Shown here: positions 50,632 to 52,804 of the stretch, in pieces
Position numbering within the stretch: the first letter of the stretch is position 1
Layout of the letters: the number at the start of each line of letters is the position of its first letter
NCBI GenBank assembly: GCA_022511345.1
Contig: JAFLRR010000016.1
Span: 1-52,804, forward strand
DNA from: Alistipes sp.
Lineage (GTDB): Bacteria > Bacteroidota > Bacteroidia > Bacteroidales > Rikenellaceae
Length of the DNA: 52,804 nt
Direction: 5' to 3'
Position numbers and translations under genes: made by a program
The notes under the pieces: generated by a model
Database searches by the model: none
Seen by the model: only the letters and a program-made list of their open reading frames with translations
What the model was told of the DNA's origin: nothing

Positions 50632-51675
50632 ATGTTCAGATTCGGAAATCCACACTATCTGTGGCTGCTTGCGGCAGTGCCGGCAGCCGTGGTGATATAT
50701 GCCGTCGCGGCCCGCATACGCCGGCGCAACCTTGCGCGATTCGGCAATCTGCAGACTCTGGCCGAGCTGATGCCCGACGTGTCGACGGCCCGCATGAAGC
50801 TCAAATTCATCATCTTCGCTACAGCCCTTGCGATGGTAGCTCTGGCTGCGGCACGTCCCCGCATGGGTTCGAAGCTGCGCGAGGTCAAGAGCCGCGGCAT
50901 AGAGATGATGATTGCCGTAGACGTGTCGAACTCGATGCTCGCCGAGGATTTCGCTCCCAACCGCCTCGAGCGCACGAAGTATGCTGTCGAGAAGCTCTTC
51001 GACGAGCTGGAGCAGGAGCGCGTGGGACTCATAGCCTTTGCCGGCGAGGCGCGCGTGCTGCTGCCCGTGACCTCGGACAAGCGCATGGCCAAGGCATTCG
51101 CCCGCAGACTCTCGACCGATGCGGTGGCCGAACAGGGTACGGCTGTGGGCAAAGCCCTTTCGCTGGCGTCGATGTCATTCTCGAGCGAGAGCGGCCGCAG
51201 TCGTGCCGTGATACTGATAACCGATGGCGAAAACCATGAGGATGACGCTGTTGCAGCAGCCGAGCGGGCTGCCGAGCAGGGCATAAGAATCTATACCATA
51301 GGCATCGGAACCCCCGAGGGCGCCCCCATAGAAATCGGCGGCGAGTTCGTTCGCGACAGCGACGGCAACATGGTCGTCAGCAAGCTCAACGAGCCTATGC
51401 TCGAGGAGATTGCCCGCATCACGGGCGGCGCATATGTCCGTTCGACGAATCGTGCGCAGGGCCTCGAGGAGATTATGGCCGAAATAAATGCGCTCGAAAA
51501 GAGCGAGACCGAGACGCTTCAGTTCGAAGAGTACAACGAGCTGTTCGCATACTTCGCGGCGGCGGCACTGGTGTTGCTGTTTGTCGAGATGTTGTTGCTG
51601 GGACGGCGCAATCCATTGCTGGCACGCTTCAATATATTCGGACGTGAGGCTGAAGAGATATCTGGAAAAGAGTGA
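50632..51675 (+). CDS. batB: vWA membrane protein, BatB-like
   Basis: A 347-aa paralogue of the preceding gene: two N-terminal helices (about 8-24 and 58-76), vWA domain with MIDAS DVSNSMLAEDFAPNR (about 96-110) and LITDGENHEDDAV, and a C-terminal helix (LFAYFAAAALVLLFVEMLLLGRR). The DVSNSM variant and NHEDDA loop are characteristic of BatB. It ends the operon's vWA pair; a terminator follows at 51710. Confidence 0.92.
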   Translation: MFRFGNPHYLWLLAAVPAAVVIYAVAARIRRRNLARFGNLQTLAELMPDVSTARMKLKFIIFATALAMVALAAARPRMGSKLREVKSRGIEMMIAVDVSNSMLAEDFAPNRLERTKYAVEKLFDELEQERVGLIAFAGEARVLLPVTSDKRMAKAFARRLSTDAVAEQGTAVGKALSLASMSFSSESGRSRAVILITDGENHEDDAVAAAERAAEQGIRIYTIGIGTPEGAPIEIGGEFVRDSDGNMVVSKLNEPMLEEIARITGGAYVRSTNRAQGLEEIMAEINALEKSETETLQFEEYNELFAYFAAAALVLLFVEMLLLGRRNPLLARFNIFGREAEEISGKE

Positions 51676-51709
51676 TATAGCCGCTGTTTGATGCGGCGGT
51701 GACTGTCGT

Positions 51710-51743
51710 GGCGGAACGGACTGGGCTCTGTTCCGCCTTTTGT
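51710..51743 (+). terminator. Terminator after batB
   Basis: GGCGGAAC-(12)-GTTCCGCC followed by TTTTG. Confidence 0.8.
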
Positions 51744-51779
51744 TTGGCAGCAAATTTGCCCGCACACCGGAAAAGACCG

Positions 51780-52223
51780 ATGATGCGAAAGGTTGCATAC
51801 ATACTGCTGGCCGCCGCAGCTCTTTCTGCTTCGGCTCGCGCGCAGGAGCCGCGCCGTGATGCTGCCGCCTCGGCCGACGACATAGAGAATCCGCAACTCA
51901 GGAAGCCCGTGTGGCGCGATTCGACCGTCGTCGAGCGCTTCGAGCACGAGTGGGAGATGCGTGAGAGGCACCTTCTCGACGAGGCCATGCAGCGGACCGT
52001 GATGCCGCTGCCCGAAGTCGAGGTGCCGCCACTGCTGCTGCCGCGCATCGTCACCTCGAGTATCGCGGCACCCAATCTGCCCCGGAACATATATGTCACG
52101 GGCATGTTTCCCATATCGACATACTGGAGTCTCTCCATCTCAAACGGCAACTCGGCCAACCTCGGCCCGCGCCCCGGCGCAAACCTCGACGCACGGACGC
52201 TATCGTTCCCCATGCCGCGATAG
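51780..52223 (+). CDS. Small secreted protein, function unknown
   Basis: A 147-aa protein with signal peptide MMRKVAYILLAAAALSASARAQ. The mature part has a charged helix (DSTVVERFEHEWEMRERHLLDEAMQRTV split, about 50-77) and a Pro/Ile/Leu-rich segment (LPEVEVPPLLLPRIVTSS), then glycine/asparagine-rich sequence ending NLDARTLSFPMPR. No family recognised. It follows the Bat operon after a terminator and has no convincing promoter of its own, so partial read-through is possible. Confidence 0.7.
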   Translation: MMRKVAYILLAAAALSASARAQEPRRDAAASADDIENPQLRKPVWRDSTVVERFEHEWEMRERHLLDEAMQRTVMPLPEVEVPPLLLPRIVTSSIAAPNLPRNIYVTGMFPISTYWSLSISNGNSANLGPRPGANLDARTLSFPMPR

Positions 52224-52683
52224 ATTCGGGATGGCCGATATTCGTGCCGCCGCAGCCGGACGGGGAGACCGTGGCGGCTATACCTATATTATATATAAAG
52301 GCGCTGGGGCCTGAAAGCGAATTTTTTTGAAAAAAGATTGCGAAATGTTTGCAGATTCAAAAAAACTCTCTACCTTTGTCGCCGCAATCAGAAAAACGAA
52401 AGGTCCTTCGGATTGCAAAAGAGGACACAAAAGTGCCTCTGAAGCGCGCCGGAGACCGATGGTTGAAAAAAGTTGCAAAAGTTCTTTCCAAAATATTTGC
52501 AGGATTAAAAAAGTTTGCATACCTTTGTAGTCCTTTCCCGCCTGTAATACGGCGGACGTTTTGGAAACGGTTCTTTGATTTACTGGTTTTATTGAGAGAA
52601 AAAGAATGTAGTATTTATCTGTCAATTTCCTTTATCGGAAAATGAAGCAGTCAGGACTCAACGATACATAAAAAATTTTTTTT
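52224..52683 (+). promoter_or_regulatory. rRNA operon promoter region with tandem promoters
   Basis: P1: TTTG (52348-52351), 19 nt, TACCTTTG (52371-52378). P2: TTTG (52496-52499), 20 nt, TACCTTTG (52520-52527). Both are near-perfect and sit in A/T-rich DNA with repeated TTGCAAAAG/TTTGCA words, about 305 and 157 nt before 16S. No coding sequence is apparent. The GC-rich 52224-52310 stretch holds nothing I recognise. Confidence 0.85.

Positions 52684-52804
<121 letters not shown>

Overview
The window is a GC-rich Bacteroidota chromosome segment, most likely from Alistipes or a close Rikenellaceae relative. The evidence is the 5' end of a 16S rRNA at the right edge (starting near 52684, with the Bacteroidales-type variable region after the universal start), more than twenty promoters of the Bacteroidota form TTTG/TTG - about 19-20 nt - TAnnTTTG on both strands, and Bacteroidota-typical families (DUF4837, WbqC, BspA-like leucine-rich repeats, TonB receptors with carboxypeptidase-regulatory domains, BACON-S41 protease, Bat operon). 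I see no intact transposase, prophage or CRISPR array.

Layout. 1-373: the end of a structured RNA that resembles a cobalamin riboswitch, with an intrinsic terminator, then tRNA-Glu(CTC). 479-3227: rightward run pepP-like aminopeptidase, futalosine hydrolase, a 65-aa membrane protein and a WbqC protein; a GH2 protein with eroded catalytic motifs runs convergently (5172-3193). 5200-6780: an AT-richer module with a BspA-like LRR lipoprotein behind a long structured leader, flanked by short AT repeats. 6774-14974: leftward housekeeping genes, prfB, then what looks like one seven-gene operon (trkA, GH3 enzyme, deoxynucleoside kinase, rRNA methyltransferase, MerR regulator, Nif3, zinc-ribbon protein). 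15118-20415: a Cys-rich small membrane protein, efp, ubiX-like and polysaccharide deacetylase genes, DUF4837 lipoprotein, cardiolipin synthase, greA. 20618-25674: two TonB receptors around an exported nitroreductase. 26020-28409: GAPDH and a DUF318 permease fused to a heavy-metal (HMA) domain.

28410-30931 is a small low-GC island ending in tRNA-Leu(TAG). It carries two short surface-protein genes, each behind a long structured 5' leader, plus remnants of two serine recombinases, one running into the 3' end of the tRNA. This looks like an eroded integrative element. 31232-40682 holds an FAD dehydrogenase, cvpA, rsgA, a class III aminotransferase, a large lipoprotein, malate dehydrogenase and a DHH phosphoesterase. 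Two independent small-RNA candidates lie here (32963-33088 plus strand; 38117-38291 minus strand), each with its own promoter and terminator. 40869-45772 is leftward: BACON-S41 protease, nth, pcrA/uvrD. 45986-52223 is a Bat-type operon (MoxR, DUF58, BatD-like, TPR, two vWA proteins) followed by a small secreted protein. The window ends with tandem rRNA promoters and the start of 16S.

The most unusual material is RNA-level. The LRR gene (5608) and the beta-barrel gene (28787) are both preceded by a long hairpin whose descending arm overlaps the 5' half of a terminator stem, with a similar 3' end (AAATAAG...GTCCrCG-T tract). That layout suggests attenuation. A looser relative precedes the lipoprotein at 29979. 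All structures were read by eye; none was folded computationally.
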